Shown here: positions 10,221 to 19,754 of the stretch, piece after piece | Layout: each line of letters opens with the position of its first letter | Numbering within the stretch: position 1 is the stretch's first letter | Origin: Linnemannia elongata | Taxonomy: Eukaryota; Mortierellomycota; Mortierellomycetes; Mortierellales; Mortierellaceae | NCBI GenBank assembly: GCA_036320915.1 | Contig: JAXBDG010000011.1 | Location: 208,501 to 272,500, forward strand | Direction of reading: 5' to 3' | Length of the DNA: 64,000 nt | Notes under the pieces: model-generated | Told to the model about the DNA's origin: nothing | Databases searched by the model: none | The model's input: the letters and a program-made list of their open reading frames with translations, nothing else | Translations under genes and position numbers: made by a program

Positions 10221-12462
10221 ATGGACAACAACAACAACAACGACAACAACGACAACAACGACAACAACAACGACAACAACGACAACAACAACGACAACAA
10301 CGACAACAACGACAACAACGACAACAACAACGACAACAACAACGACAACAACAACAACAATACTTCCACAACGCACTCCTCACCAACCACTACCTACAAC
10401 GACATTATTGCCGCCTACAGCTTCAGCACAACCAGCAGTGCATTCGACTCGTCCTCCAGACTGTCTACTTCCTCATCCATCTCCGGATGGGCTCCTCCTT
10501 CGACGTCCAGCAGGGCACGGTCATCGTCTATCTCTTCCCAGGGAAGCAACGATTCTGTTAACCTTGATGCTCTCATCGCCGGAGGCTCAGATATCAACGA
10601 AGAATGTCCGCTCGACCTCGAGGAAGGCGACGATCTCATGACCGTCGACTGGTCAAAGCAACAACAACCTTTGTTCGATGTTAGTGACGATGAGGATGAT
10701 AACAACCCTGTTCAGGTATGAAGAAAAAAGAATTATCTTTATCTTTTTTTCATTGTCTAAGACATAACGAAAGACAACAACATTGCTGTCTATGCCATTA
10801 CCAACTATACTCACATTGTTTCTAAATTCTCATAAATGAATATTGAAAAATAGATCCAGCAGGGTCAGAGGAGCAGAAGGTCAACAGGTGCATCGTTCAC
10901 ATCGAGCATGTTGTACGACGATCGCCAGGCAGACGAATACTGGGATGAAACCGAGGTACTTTTTCTTCTTTTTTCTTTCAGCTCCCTTTATACACTTTAT
11001 CATTACCCCAACATTACGCATGATAACTAACAAAACATGTAACCTGCAATTAATTCAATCTAAATAGGTGGCGGAGGATCTCTCACAGCTGTCGATGAAG
11101 CATTCGATCCCAGAGGTGAGGGGACTCACCAGCCCAAAACAACTCAGAGCTCCATCTTCTGCTTCATTTCGCTTCCCCGATGGCAGGAATCCCTTTGACC
11201 TTGATGCCGACTACATGGACACCCCCTCGGGTCTCGCCTCCCCTTCTTCAAACAACCACAGACTCAGTACCCTCAGTCAAGGCAGCAACATCAGCAACAG
11301 GAGCAGCATCAGCAGCATCGGCGGAAGCAGACTTCAACCTCCCGGTGTCTCTCGTCTCCCTGGATCATCTGCTGCCTCGGGTCTCAAGGCTCCCGCTAGC
11401 AGATTGGCCCAGCCTGGCGTTCGATCAACAGGCGTGCCCCAGCCAGCATCCAGGACAGGTCTTGCTCGACCCAGTGGACTGCAGGCTCCCAAATCTGGTC
11501 TCCAAGCACCCAAATCTGGTCTGCAGGCTCCCAAGTCAGGACTGCAGGCACCTAGAACAGCATCAGGACTGCAAGCACCCAGAACAGGATCATCTTCGTC
11601 ACTGGTCAAGCCTTCAGCTGCTGGTGGTCGTACTACTACTGGTGCTGCCGCTGGTTCTCGACTTGTCGCCCCCGGCTCACGTGTTCCTTCAAAGGCTGGT
11701 TCTGGAATTGCACCACCCTCTACAAGGAGTCAGATGGCAGCACCTGGTGCCGTCAAGCGTGCAGGAAGTGTCGCCACAAACGGCCGCAATTCAACACTGC
11801 TCCCTCCTTCGACTGTGGGTTCTCGATCTGCATCGTCCTCGACTCTTCTTGTACGCCCTTCAGCAAATGGCAGTCGGACGTTGACAAGCCCACAACGCAC
11901 TGGTGCATCTACTCCGACACAGCTCACCAGCCCTACCCGTGGTGTCCCTTCGGGTCGCTTGTCGAGCTCATCGTCCTATATGATTTCACCTACTTCCTCC
12001 CAGTCCTCAACCTCTTCGTTGCCCTCGCTTGCCCAAGCTAGGGACACTGTGACTCCTCTCTCACAGCGTCTTTCGAATGCAACGGGAACTAGCCAGTTGA
12101 TGCGTCCCAAGGCTGCAGGAGCAGGAGGTGCAACCCGCAGTTTGTCGATGTATGGATCCAGCAGTAGTCTCTTGCCCACGAGTGGACGCACATCACAGCA
12201 GCACTATCACCAGGACGAGGAGGCCGATTATGCAGTGTTGACACCTCCACAGTCCCCTTCGTCCAAGAGAGTCATGGGCAATGGTCTTCCTCGGTCGGGT
12301 ATGGCAATGCCCTCTCGCTTGGCTGCTCCCTCGGTGTCGACCTCTAGAGTTCCTCGGTCGACTTCTCCGACGTACTTGCCTCGTCCCCACACTCCTACCT
12401 CGAGTCTGCCTGTGTCTAGGATCCCTAGCGGTCTAATCAGTCCTCGTGCTGGTCGTTCCTAA
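10221..12462 (+). CDS. Disordered Ser-rich protein with Asn/Asp tract, tandem repeats and an SxIP motif
   Basis: Three exons: 10221-10715, 10854-10955, 11068-12462, all in phase 0, giving 663 residues. The start has a strong context (AAAACCATGG) after a C/T-rich leader. Residues 1 to about 46 are almost only Asn and Asp, coded nearly purely by AAC and GAC, so they are a recent microsatellite expansion. An acidic region follows (DLEEGDDLMTVDW, then DVSDDEDDNN). Residues about 335-373 hold four to five tandem copies of SGLQAP(K/R). The rest is a basic Ser/Pro/Arg-rich tail with SRLP, SRVP and, at about 648-653, SRIPSG, which fits the SxIP motif used by proteins that bind EB1 at microtubule plus ends. 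Basic Ser/Pro-rich regions with such motifs are typical of microtubule-associated proteins. That role is inferred; the family is not recognised. Confidence 0.75.
10227..10361 (+). repeat. AAC/GAC trinucleotide repeat coding Asn/Asp
   Basis: A nearly pure AAC-GAC array inside the first exon of the gene at 10221. On the other strand it makes a spurious poly-Val frame. Confidence 0.95.
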
Positions 12463-14280
12463 AACAAGCACACTCGGCCTGAGTGGACTTTTCTCGAGGT
12501 ACACAACCTGTTTATTGCTTTCACCCTCCACGTGGAAGTGCATGGGTGTTATCTCATGTAAAAAAAAAAAAAAAAAAAAAGCGGAAAGACGAGTCGACGG
12601 AGTCCATTTGTTACTCCTTTCTCTCCTTATTTTTTGTTAATTGCACAAAAACCTGTATTTTTATTTGTTCTCATTTGCTCACTTTTTTTGATCTTCTCTT
12701 GATACCAGTTTTTTTTTTTTTCTCCCCCTCTTTTTCATTTCACTTTATTTTGTTCGCTTCAAGCTACCTTCTTCTTTTTGTTCATAACAAGCCTCTATAT
12801 CCTCATTCATGTACAGTCATCCCTCTGGTATGGCAAAAAGAAAAAAAAAAGAAGAAAAAAAAAAAAAGAGAACTTTGTTGGAGTACTTTTTTTTTTGTTC
12901 AAAAATGAATTAGTCGGTAATAAAAAGAAATTGTCTCCCAATTGGTCCCTCTTTCTGTCCTTCATAGCCAACGAGCGAACCAGTCGATCGTGTGGCTTCG
13001 ACTCTAATTACCTGTTTTCTGTCCATTACCTTCCTTATGTAGCCTTGAGGTGGTTGTAGGATAGGGGAGAGGAAAGCGTCGGATGTGCCGTTTTGTCTGC
13101 TTTTGGTCTTTTGCCTAACCTTTTTTCTTGGTGGGGTGGGCAAGGGCTAGGGAGGCCAGGGAGTGCGTTGCGTGTACGATCGAGAAGGATCACAATAAAG
13201 CTCTCAGTTGAGTCAGTTCCATGTCCATTGTGCGTTTCTTGTCATTACGCTTTGTAGCTTGCAAAAGTGGGTTTTGTTGTTTGTTGTTCATGTTTGTTTC
13301 ACTGAGAGGAAAGGAGGCGATACGTAATAGATGAATGACTCTTGCCACTTGCCCCTTGGCATTGACTCCTGTTACGAGCTTTTTCTCTTTTCTCGCTACA
13401 AAGAAGGTCATCCTGACCATGCAACGTGGTTTTTTAAGGTTGTTCAAGAGGTGTGGCCTGATTTTCTTGTTCTCAGTCTTTTCTTGTATCGGTTGTAGTC
13501 GGTCAGGCAGTCAACCCCTTTTGTGTTTTGTACCCTTTCGAGTTGAGCTGTTTTCTGCCTTGTCATTTCTGTCGTTTCGCCTGTGGTGAGGGCAGTGAGA
13601 GTACCTGTTTTCAAGTAAAGTAAGAAGAATGGAAAAATAGAAAACAGAAGTAGAGAAATGCTTAATTTTTTTTTTTTGTTTTTTTTATTATTTTTCCCAT
13701 CGACCCAATCGATGCCCCTTCTCCTCCGCCCTTCTGTTCCTGCGAGGGATGCGATGCACATCGCATGTTTTGTTTCTTGTTCGCTTTAAGCTTGCCTGTC
13801 CTTTTTCTTATTCCTGCGGTATGCAATCGTGCATCCTTCTTGCTTTCCTTTCTTGTTTTATCTTGTTTCTTCCTTCCTTGTTTTTTTGTTCCATCCTTCC
13901 TTCCTTCTCTTCCTCACTTCCTCACTTTCTCACAAACCATATCTCCTCTCCTCTCCTCTCCTCTCCTCTCCATCTCATCTCCCTTTCACTCCTACAAAAA
14001 GTATATAACTGGCAGATCGGCGACCCTCTTTTTTTACCCACCTATCCGCCCTGCTCTCTCTCTCTTTTCTCCACCGTCTGCTCTGCCCTTTCTCAGATTC
14101 CGATCCATTGTTACCCTCATCGGCTTGGCTGGCACTTAATATCTTTCCGAGGAAGGAGTAGGGAATTAGCCGCCAGTTTTTTGTTATTAGCTTCGCCATC
14201 TTTTTTCATTCTTCTTCAGTTCTTCTTCTCTGACTCTTTTCTTCTCTTCCATATTCTTCAACTCCACTCCTCCCACTCAT
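12463..14280. other. Intergenic region
   Basis: Contains A and T runs (such as A20 near 12560-12580), a purine-rich block near 12837-12868, and from about 13770 a C/T-rich stretch leading to the next gene. CTCCT repeats occur near 13945-13970. No gene seen. Confidence 0.5.
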
Positions 14281-14421
14281 AACTCGCCACCCTCTCGATC
14301 GAACAGCCAACCTTCTTCCCACTCACCCTTTTCTCCCCTCTCGTCAACCCTTTCCAAGACCTACAAGGAGCTCGCCCAACTAACGAATACACCCGATAAG
14401 GGGCGACAACGAAGCCCTTCC
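14281..14421 (+). promoter_or_regulatory. C-rich 5' leader
   Basis: Pyrimidine-rich sequence immediately upstream of the ATG at 14422, the last part of a C/T-biased block starting near 13770. No TATA box stands out. Confidence 0.35.
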
Positions 14422-17400
14422 ATGCCCGACACACTGTCAGTCCCTCTTCCCTCGGGACTGGCTTCCGTTCCCACTACTCCTACTTCCACCTCGACCATCG
14501 CCAACAACGATAGCAGCAAAAATAGTAAGGACAACAACCGCTCACGCCGCCAAGACTCTTCTTCGACTTCCTCTGCAACCCACCGCCTATCACCAACATT
14601 CCCAACAGCACACCATTCTCATGCACAAACATCAACGACAGCCGCAACGACGACGACGATAGCCCAGCCTTCTCCTTCTCCTTCTCCCTCTTCCTCCCAC
14701 TCTTCCTCTCACTCGACAGCACTAACAACAGGAGCAACAGCTGGAGAAGGAGAGACGGAGACGGGGACGGCGGTCGCAGTGCGAATGGACGCCTCGCCCA
14801 TCATTTTGTTCACACTCCAGTACTCTGTCGCCGTCGTGCAGGGCGTCACGATTTATATCCTCTCTGTCGTCTTTTCCATCCTACAGTTAGTTTCTGGACA
14901 ACTCAATGACCCCCCACCTTCCTCTTCTTCAGGATCGACGAATTCAGGGTCTGGGGCTAGTAGGAAGAAAGGTGTGGGGAGTGGAGACGAAGGACTGCAG
15001 CAGCAGAGGAGGCAGAAGCAGAGACGGCGGCGGTGGAGCGGAAGTGGAAGTGGAAGTGGAAGTGGGACGACTTCCCCGACGTCGACTTCTGGTCTGAGTT
15101 GGGCTCAGAACCTTATTGCCCATACACAACAAACACAGGGACAACAATCACAATCAATTCCAACTGAGACGCATATTAATGCGCCAACAGGAGGAGGAGG
15201 AGGAGGAACAGGGGTAGGAGGGACATTGGCCCAGAGGGTTGAGGTTCTACGATTCTTAGGGTCAACGATCGCTAACCTCGTCGGGAGCTATGCACGACCT
15301 GCTACTTCCTCGTCAGCGTTTTCGAGTACTGGGGAGGATATCGAGTCAATTCCTCATAAGCGGCACCTTGTGTCGTCTATGTCAACAGGAGCAGGAGGTA
15401 CGGCTGCGGGAGGGGGACAAGGAGGAGGAGTGGAGATGAGCTACTCGAGCAGGATCCGCAGGGCGCTCGTCAAGACCCTCTCGGGACACGCTATCCCCCT
15501 CCCTCGGAGCATGAAGCGTGTCACCTTCAACGATACTCTTCAGTTCCATACTACTACCACCAACCGTCGTCAACCACGGGCACGCTTCGGAGACGAGGAC
15601 GATGGGGAAAAGGAGGATGAAGATGAGGAGGATGAGGATTCTTCGCCAGTGCTGCGGTTCTTTTCTGGAGGGTTTGGCGCAGGAGTAACATTGTCGGCTG
15701 AAGAACCCATGTCGACGTCTCCGACCCCCTCTGTACCCTTGCTCGTTCCTGGAGGAGGAGGGAAGAAGGTGAAAAAGAACAGGCCGCCGTCGATCATGCC
15801 TTCTGCGCGGGACCGCCGTCAAGTCCAGGAGCAAGATGATCTCGAGGACATGGCGGCTGCTGCTGCTGTACAAGAGACTGGTGCTCAGAATAGTAGGTTT
15901 AGCGTGGTGTCCAATGGGCGGAGCATCCCCGTCTCGACGACTACCATGACACCCGGCTTTTCGACTACGACAGGCAAGAAACTGGTTTCGACGATCACTG
16001 TCGCACTACCACCCCTCTCGCGACCCCGAAAACAGCAACAGCAACAATCCCAAACGACGACATCACCAGTCATGATTATTGCAGCGACGAGCACCACAAC
16101 TGCATCAAGCTCCGCCACAACGACCACCACCACAACCAGCATGACGCCGACGACAAGCTACTCCCCCGCGAACAGAACTTCAGGCTTGGCATCCGCACTG
16201 CTCTCATCCCTCATGATGCCCGCATCCTCAGGACCCATCTCGGACGTCGCCCGGTCACTCCTCTCGCCAACAACTCTCGAGGCTTCAGCACCCGGGTTAT
16301 CAGATAGCGACTCGTCCAAGAGCTCCTCTGGAGGAAGAGGAGGGGGTAGGGATAATTTGAAGAGGACGCGATCGGCACCGTCAAAGATTACTACGTTCTT
16401 GCAGCAGCACCGCTTGGCGAGACAGCAGCAGCAGCAACAGGGTCGGGGTCAGATGTTGCAAGGGTTGTTTTCGGCGAGGGAGTATACTTCTTCGCCACGG
16501 GATGTGTCCTCGCCTTTGCCCTCGGATACTTTCGTTGTTGCAAACGCTAATGTCGCCACAGAGACTGAATCCAACACGCCCTTAGCATCAGTAGTACACT
16601 CTGCAACAGCAGCCCCCACCGTCCGAGTCCGCCAACCCTCCACCTCTTCTACAACGACACTCATCCGCCCAAGGTCCCTCTACTCGATCCAATCGACAGT
16701 CTCCTCAGCCGTCGCTGCAGTCATCGGTGGGGAGCCACCACCCTCGATCCCCACATCCCTCACCACCAGCATGTCCCGCTCCCTCTCCCCACGTCTAGAG
16801 CCTACCACCTTTTCGCCTACGGCTGCTGCCTTTTCGTCTGCGGCTGTTGCCTTTTTGCCTATGACGGCAACGGCGACAACGACGTTCTCGCCTACGCATC
16901 AGAGGAAGAGAAGTGCCAGTGTTGATTTGACGAACATCCCGTCCTTGAGGTTGCCATCCTCCCCATCCACAGAAGCCACCTCTACTCCAGGACACGGAAG
17001 TGCGCTCGAACCACCCGCAACCCCGACCAGCCCTGGTTCATCAGGAGGACGAAGTCTGATGTACAAGCTAACACACCCCCAACGATACAAACGCGAAGTG
17101 GAACTCCAACTCCAGTCTCAACACCAAAAGGATACCAGCTCCCTCTCTTCCGCTACATCTTCGCCCTCGGCTTCACAGGTCGCCCTGACACCCTTGTCGC
17201 CGACTGGCAGTACTACTAGCATCCAAGGGATTTTGCAACAAGAGACTGTATCTGTCTCGGCGACGGCGACAACGAGGACGGTGTACCCGTTCAGTAGGTC
17301 GTTCACAGACCTGCCAGCTTCTCTCTCATACCTTTCGGACGACCCACACCCTGCCCACCTCCCTCCTCCACACTCTTATTCTTCTGTGTCTGTCGAGTTA

Positions 17401-17808
17401 CCTTCACCAACCACAACCGCCTTTGTAGCTACAGCCACAGAAATCCACCATCCTCACCCACTACCCCTCACCCCTCCACCCAGCGACAAGGACATGATCC
17501 CCGCAGCAGCGATCAGGGAAAGTACGACCCCACCCATATCCATGTTCTTCCCATCTCCAACAACACAACACCGCGCCGTCCTCGTGCCACTCCCTTCACC
17601 CGCTCTTTCTTCGTCGTCTTCGCCTACGACGACGAGTGCAACGGCGATGCTGTCGAGTATGAAGGACTCTCTGGCGGCCCAATTGCAGAGAAGTCCGTCT
17701 TCAAGTCCGAGGTCGATGTCAGAGGATGAGGATGAGGATGAAGATGGTGCTGGTGCGCATACGACCTTTGCAGCTTGCGGATTCACCCTAGCAACTTCAT
17801 CGTCTTAG
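14422..17808 (+). CDS. Large Ser/Thr-rich protein with one membrane segment and an RVxF motif
   Basis: A single uninterrupted exon codes 1128 residues. I do not recognise the family. A Ser/Thr-rich N-terminus leads to one hydrophobic stretch around residues 126-158 (ILFTLQYSVAVVQGVTIYIL and on), the only convincing membrane segment, so it may be a tail-facing or hairpin membrane protein. There is no N-terminal signal peptide. The remainder is low complexity: Gly-rich loops, a Gly/Ser dipeptide run near 15047-15066, an acidic run near 15590-15640 (DEDDGEKEDEDEEDEDS), Thr tracts, Gln tracts, and many Ser-Pro/Thr-Pro sites. At about residues 365-369 the sequence KRVTF fits the RVxF docking motif for protein phosphatase 1; such motifs also arise by chance. 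The acidic C-terminus ends in TLATSSS. Coding is supported by the 3.4 kb open frame and strong codon periodicity. Confidence 0.75.
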   Translation: MPDTLSVPLPSGLASVPTTPTSTSTIANNDSSKNSKDNNRSRRQDSSSTSSATHRLSPTFPTAHHSHAQTSTTAATTTTIAQPSPSPSPSSSHSSSHSTALTTGATAGEGETETGTAVAVRMDASPIILFTLQYSVAVVQGVTIYILSVVFSILQLVSGQLNDPPPSSSSGSTNSGSGASRKKGVGSGDEGLQQQRRQKQRRRRWSGSGSGSGSGTTSPTSTSGLSWAQNLIAHTQQTQGQQSQSIPTETHINAPTGGGGGGTGVGGTLAQRVEVLRFLGSTIANLVGSYARPATSSSAFSSTGEDIESIPHKRHLVSSMSTGAGGTAAGGGQGGGVEMSYSSRIRRALVKTLSGHAIPLPRSMKRVTFNDTLQFHTTTTNRRQPRARFGDEDDGEKEDEDEEDEDSSPVLRFFSGGFGAGVTLSAEEPMSTSPTPSVPLLVPGGGGKKVKKNRPPSIMPSARDRRQVQEQDDLEDMAAAAAVQETGAQNSRFSVVSNGRSIPVSTTTMTPGFSTTTGKKLVSTITVALPPLSRPRKQQQQQSQTTTSPVMIIAATSTTTASSSATTTTTTTSMTPTTSYSPANRTSGLASALLSSLMMPASSGPISDVARSLLSPTTLEASAPGLSDSDSSKSSSGGRGGGRDNLKRTRSAPSKITTFLQQHRLARQQQQQQGRGQMLQGLFSAREYTSSPRDVSSPLPSDTFVVANANVATETESNTPLASVVHSATAAPTVRVRQPSTSSTTTLIRPRSLYSIQSTVSSAVAAVIGGEPPPSIPTSLTTSMSRSLSPRLEPTTFSPTAAAFSSAAVAFLPMTATATTTFSPTHQRKRSASVDLTNIPSLRLPSSPSTEATSTPGHGSALEPPATPTSPGSSGGRSLMYKLTHPQRYKREVELQLQSQHQKDTSSLSSATSSPSASQVALTPLSPTGSTTSIQGILQQETVSVSATATTRTVYPFSRSFTDLPASLSYLSDDPHPAHLPPPHSYSSVSVELPSPTTTAFVATATEIHHPHPLPLTPPPSDKDMIPAAAIRESTTPPISMFFPSPTTQHRAVLVPLPSPALSSSSSPTTTSATAMLSSMKDSLAAQLQRSPSSSPRSMSEDEDEDEDGAGAHTTFAACGFTLATSSS

Positions 17809-19101
17809 TATTTTTTTTTCTCGATTTCTCTTTTCTTTTTGTTTGTTTGCTTTTTTTGCTTTTCACGTTTTTGTTTTGTTTTGCCGTCATTACTTCGCCT
17901 CCCTCTTCATCCGCTCGTGCCAGACATTGGCACATGATACCCATTACCCCCCTCCTCTCACTCGTCTTCAAGAAAACAATCCATCAAAAATAAATAATTT
18001 GCTATTGCGCCTTTCAACCAAAATGATGTAAAAAATTAACCACTAATCCAGCTGTGAGCGGGGTTTGCATGGGTGTGGAACAAAAATGTTGTCCTGAATA
18101 GCTGGCTAATCGGGGTTTAGTGGCCAAAACAAAACATTTTATGTGAAATGCCCATTATGCTCTGCTTTGGCCCAAACACCTAAATTACGATCGCAACTTT
18201 TCACGCTCTCCCTTCTTGCGCCTCTTGCATTTGTATTTTGTCCATTTACACGCGTCAATCGGTAAACATACATCGATGCAATCCCCCATTTGCGTTTTTG
18301 TTTAAGAAGTACAAAGAAAGAAAAACATGAAAAGATGTAAAGGATAAAAAAACGTATTCAAATCCCAATTGTTTCTTTGTTTCCCCGACAAGGCCTATCC
18401 AATATCTTTTCTTTTTAAAGGCATGTAAATGGATACGTTTATTATCACCATATCCCTTTGGCCCTAAAACTTCTTCACATCTTCTATTCTCCTCGAGTCT
18501 TTCCTTACCCGGTATGGATGTCCCTTGCTGAACGGCATTTTGAAGCCACTCTTTGGCCTTTGGTATAGGTCTAGGGTGTGTTCCATTTCTCATTCTCGTA
18601 CATGTAACCTAAACAGCACTGCGAGTCCTTGTCTTTTCGGACCACCGTCTTGTGAAATCACTTTAACGCCAAGCGTTTAATCCCGCGGAACAGAGAAAAG
18701 CGCTGGAAAAAAATCACCGTCTCCATTAGTGGGCACTGTTTTTGACATTTATTATTTTTCCAGTCCCATTTTCATCTCTGCATCACTTTTTCCATCTACA
18801 CTCCTGCATTCTCGAGGCACCGCCGGGGCGGAGCGGCGCATAAAAAAAACATGGCACCCCCTCCCCCTCATTTGTCACCTCATCTCCTCATTCTCATGTT
18901 CCATTTCCATTCTTTGCATTCTCTATTGTGACAGATTTCTTCATAAGTACACGCATGCCCCTTGGACATATATATATATATTTTTTTTTTTTTTCAAAAC
19001 ACGTCTTTATATCTTCCGAAACTACAACTAGCATCCTCTCATGCTCTCTCTCTATCAACACAGCGCTTGCCTTTTGCCAACATGAAATCAACATCCACCT
19101 C
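17809..19101. other. Intergenic region
   Basis: A+T-richer than the gene before it, with short T and A runs. A minus-strand frame at 18255-18593 and plus-strand frames near 18730-19030 lack family resemblance or splice support. No gene seen. Confidence 0.45.
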
Positions 19102-19202
19102 AAAGGTTCAAAAAGCATTGTCGTTCCCCGCCAAGGACTATCTTCAAGGGAGATAGCCAAACGTGTCCATATCTCCAGTTCGACCGTTGCAAGGGGGGTC
19201 GG
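19102..19202 (+). pseudogene. Relic of a Tc1/mariner-type transposase helix-turn-helix
   Basis: The frame reads a short basic lead-in followed by QGLSSREIAKRVHISSSTVA, the DNA-binding helix-turn-helix seen at the N-terminus of Tc1/mariner (IS630 superfamily) transposases, which bind their own inverted repeats. Only this ~34-residue block is preserved. No start codon of its own in good context, no DDE/D catalytic segment and no obvious terminal repeats were found nearby, so the element is long dead. It lies about 600 bases before the repeat array. Confidence 0.6.
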
Positions 19203-19754
19203 AAATGGGTCTGGACAGTGGGATGGAATTAGGAATGCAAAAAATGTTAACGATGAGGACGAATAGCATAGACAAATGGGATGTGAGGATGTGAGAAAAA
19301 GGGAAAGGCAAAATGGCAGAGTCTGTTGTCAGAATAATTCTAGGCTATTAGCTCTTTATGGCACCGACGTGAACCAGGCGGACAAAAGGATAAGGGAAAA
19401 ACAGAAGTAAATCAGGAACTGCACCGTCTCAGGGTAGCTAATTGGTGCCGAAGTTAACGTGACAAACGAAATCCGAGGGGAGGGGGGTGAGTGGCGCATT
19501 AAACGACACCCGGACAAAGAGATTCTTGCAAAACCAACAAAGGTATCTTCATACAAAAATTATATATTTTTATCTTTTCAAGAACGAGCCTTGATGTAAT
19601 TTGTTTATCCAATATCCTAGTAGCGTATGTCGTCCATCCTTAGGTGATCGATATGAAGTATGAGGAACCACAACGCCGAATATTCATTGTCATGAGTCAG
19701 ACGACCGATCTAACTTGAAGTATGTCACACCAGCACAAAGAGAAAGCTCGAATT
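19203..19754. other. Spacer between transposase relic and repeat array
   Basis: No gene or repeat recognised. It might include decayed upstream sequence of the gene that gave rise to the array, but I could not read a protein domain in it. Confidence 0.3.

Noticed and set aside
10122..10390. Minus-strand poly-Val/Leu frames
   Set aside because: Direct antisense translation of the AAC/GAC repeat inside the gene at 10221.
8330..12462. One gene joining the 8330 exon with the 10221 gene
   Set aside because: The 8330 exon ends in phase 2, while the exons at 10854 and 11068 need phase 0, and the 10221 start has its own leader and a strong ATG context.
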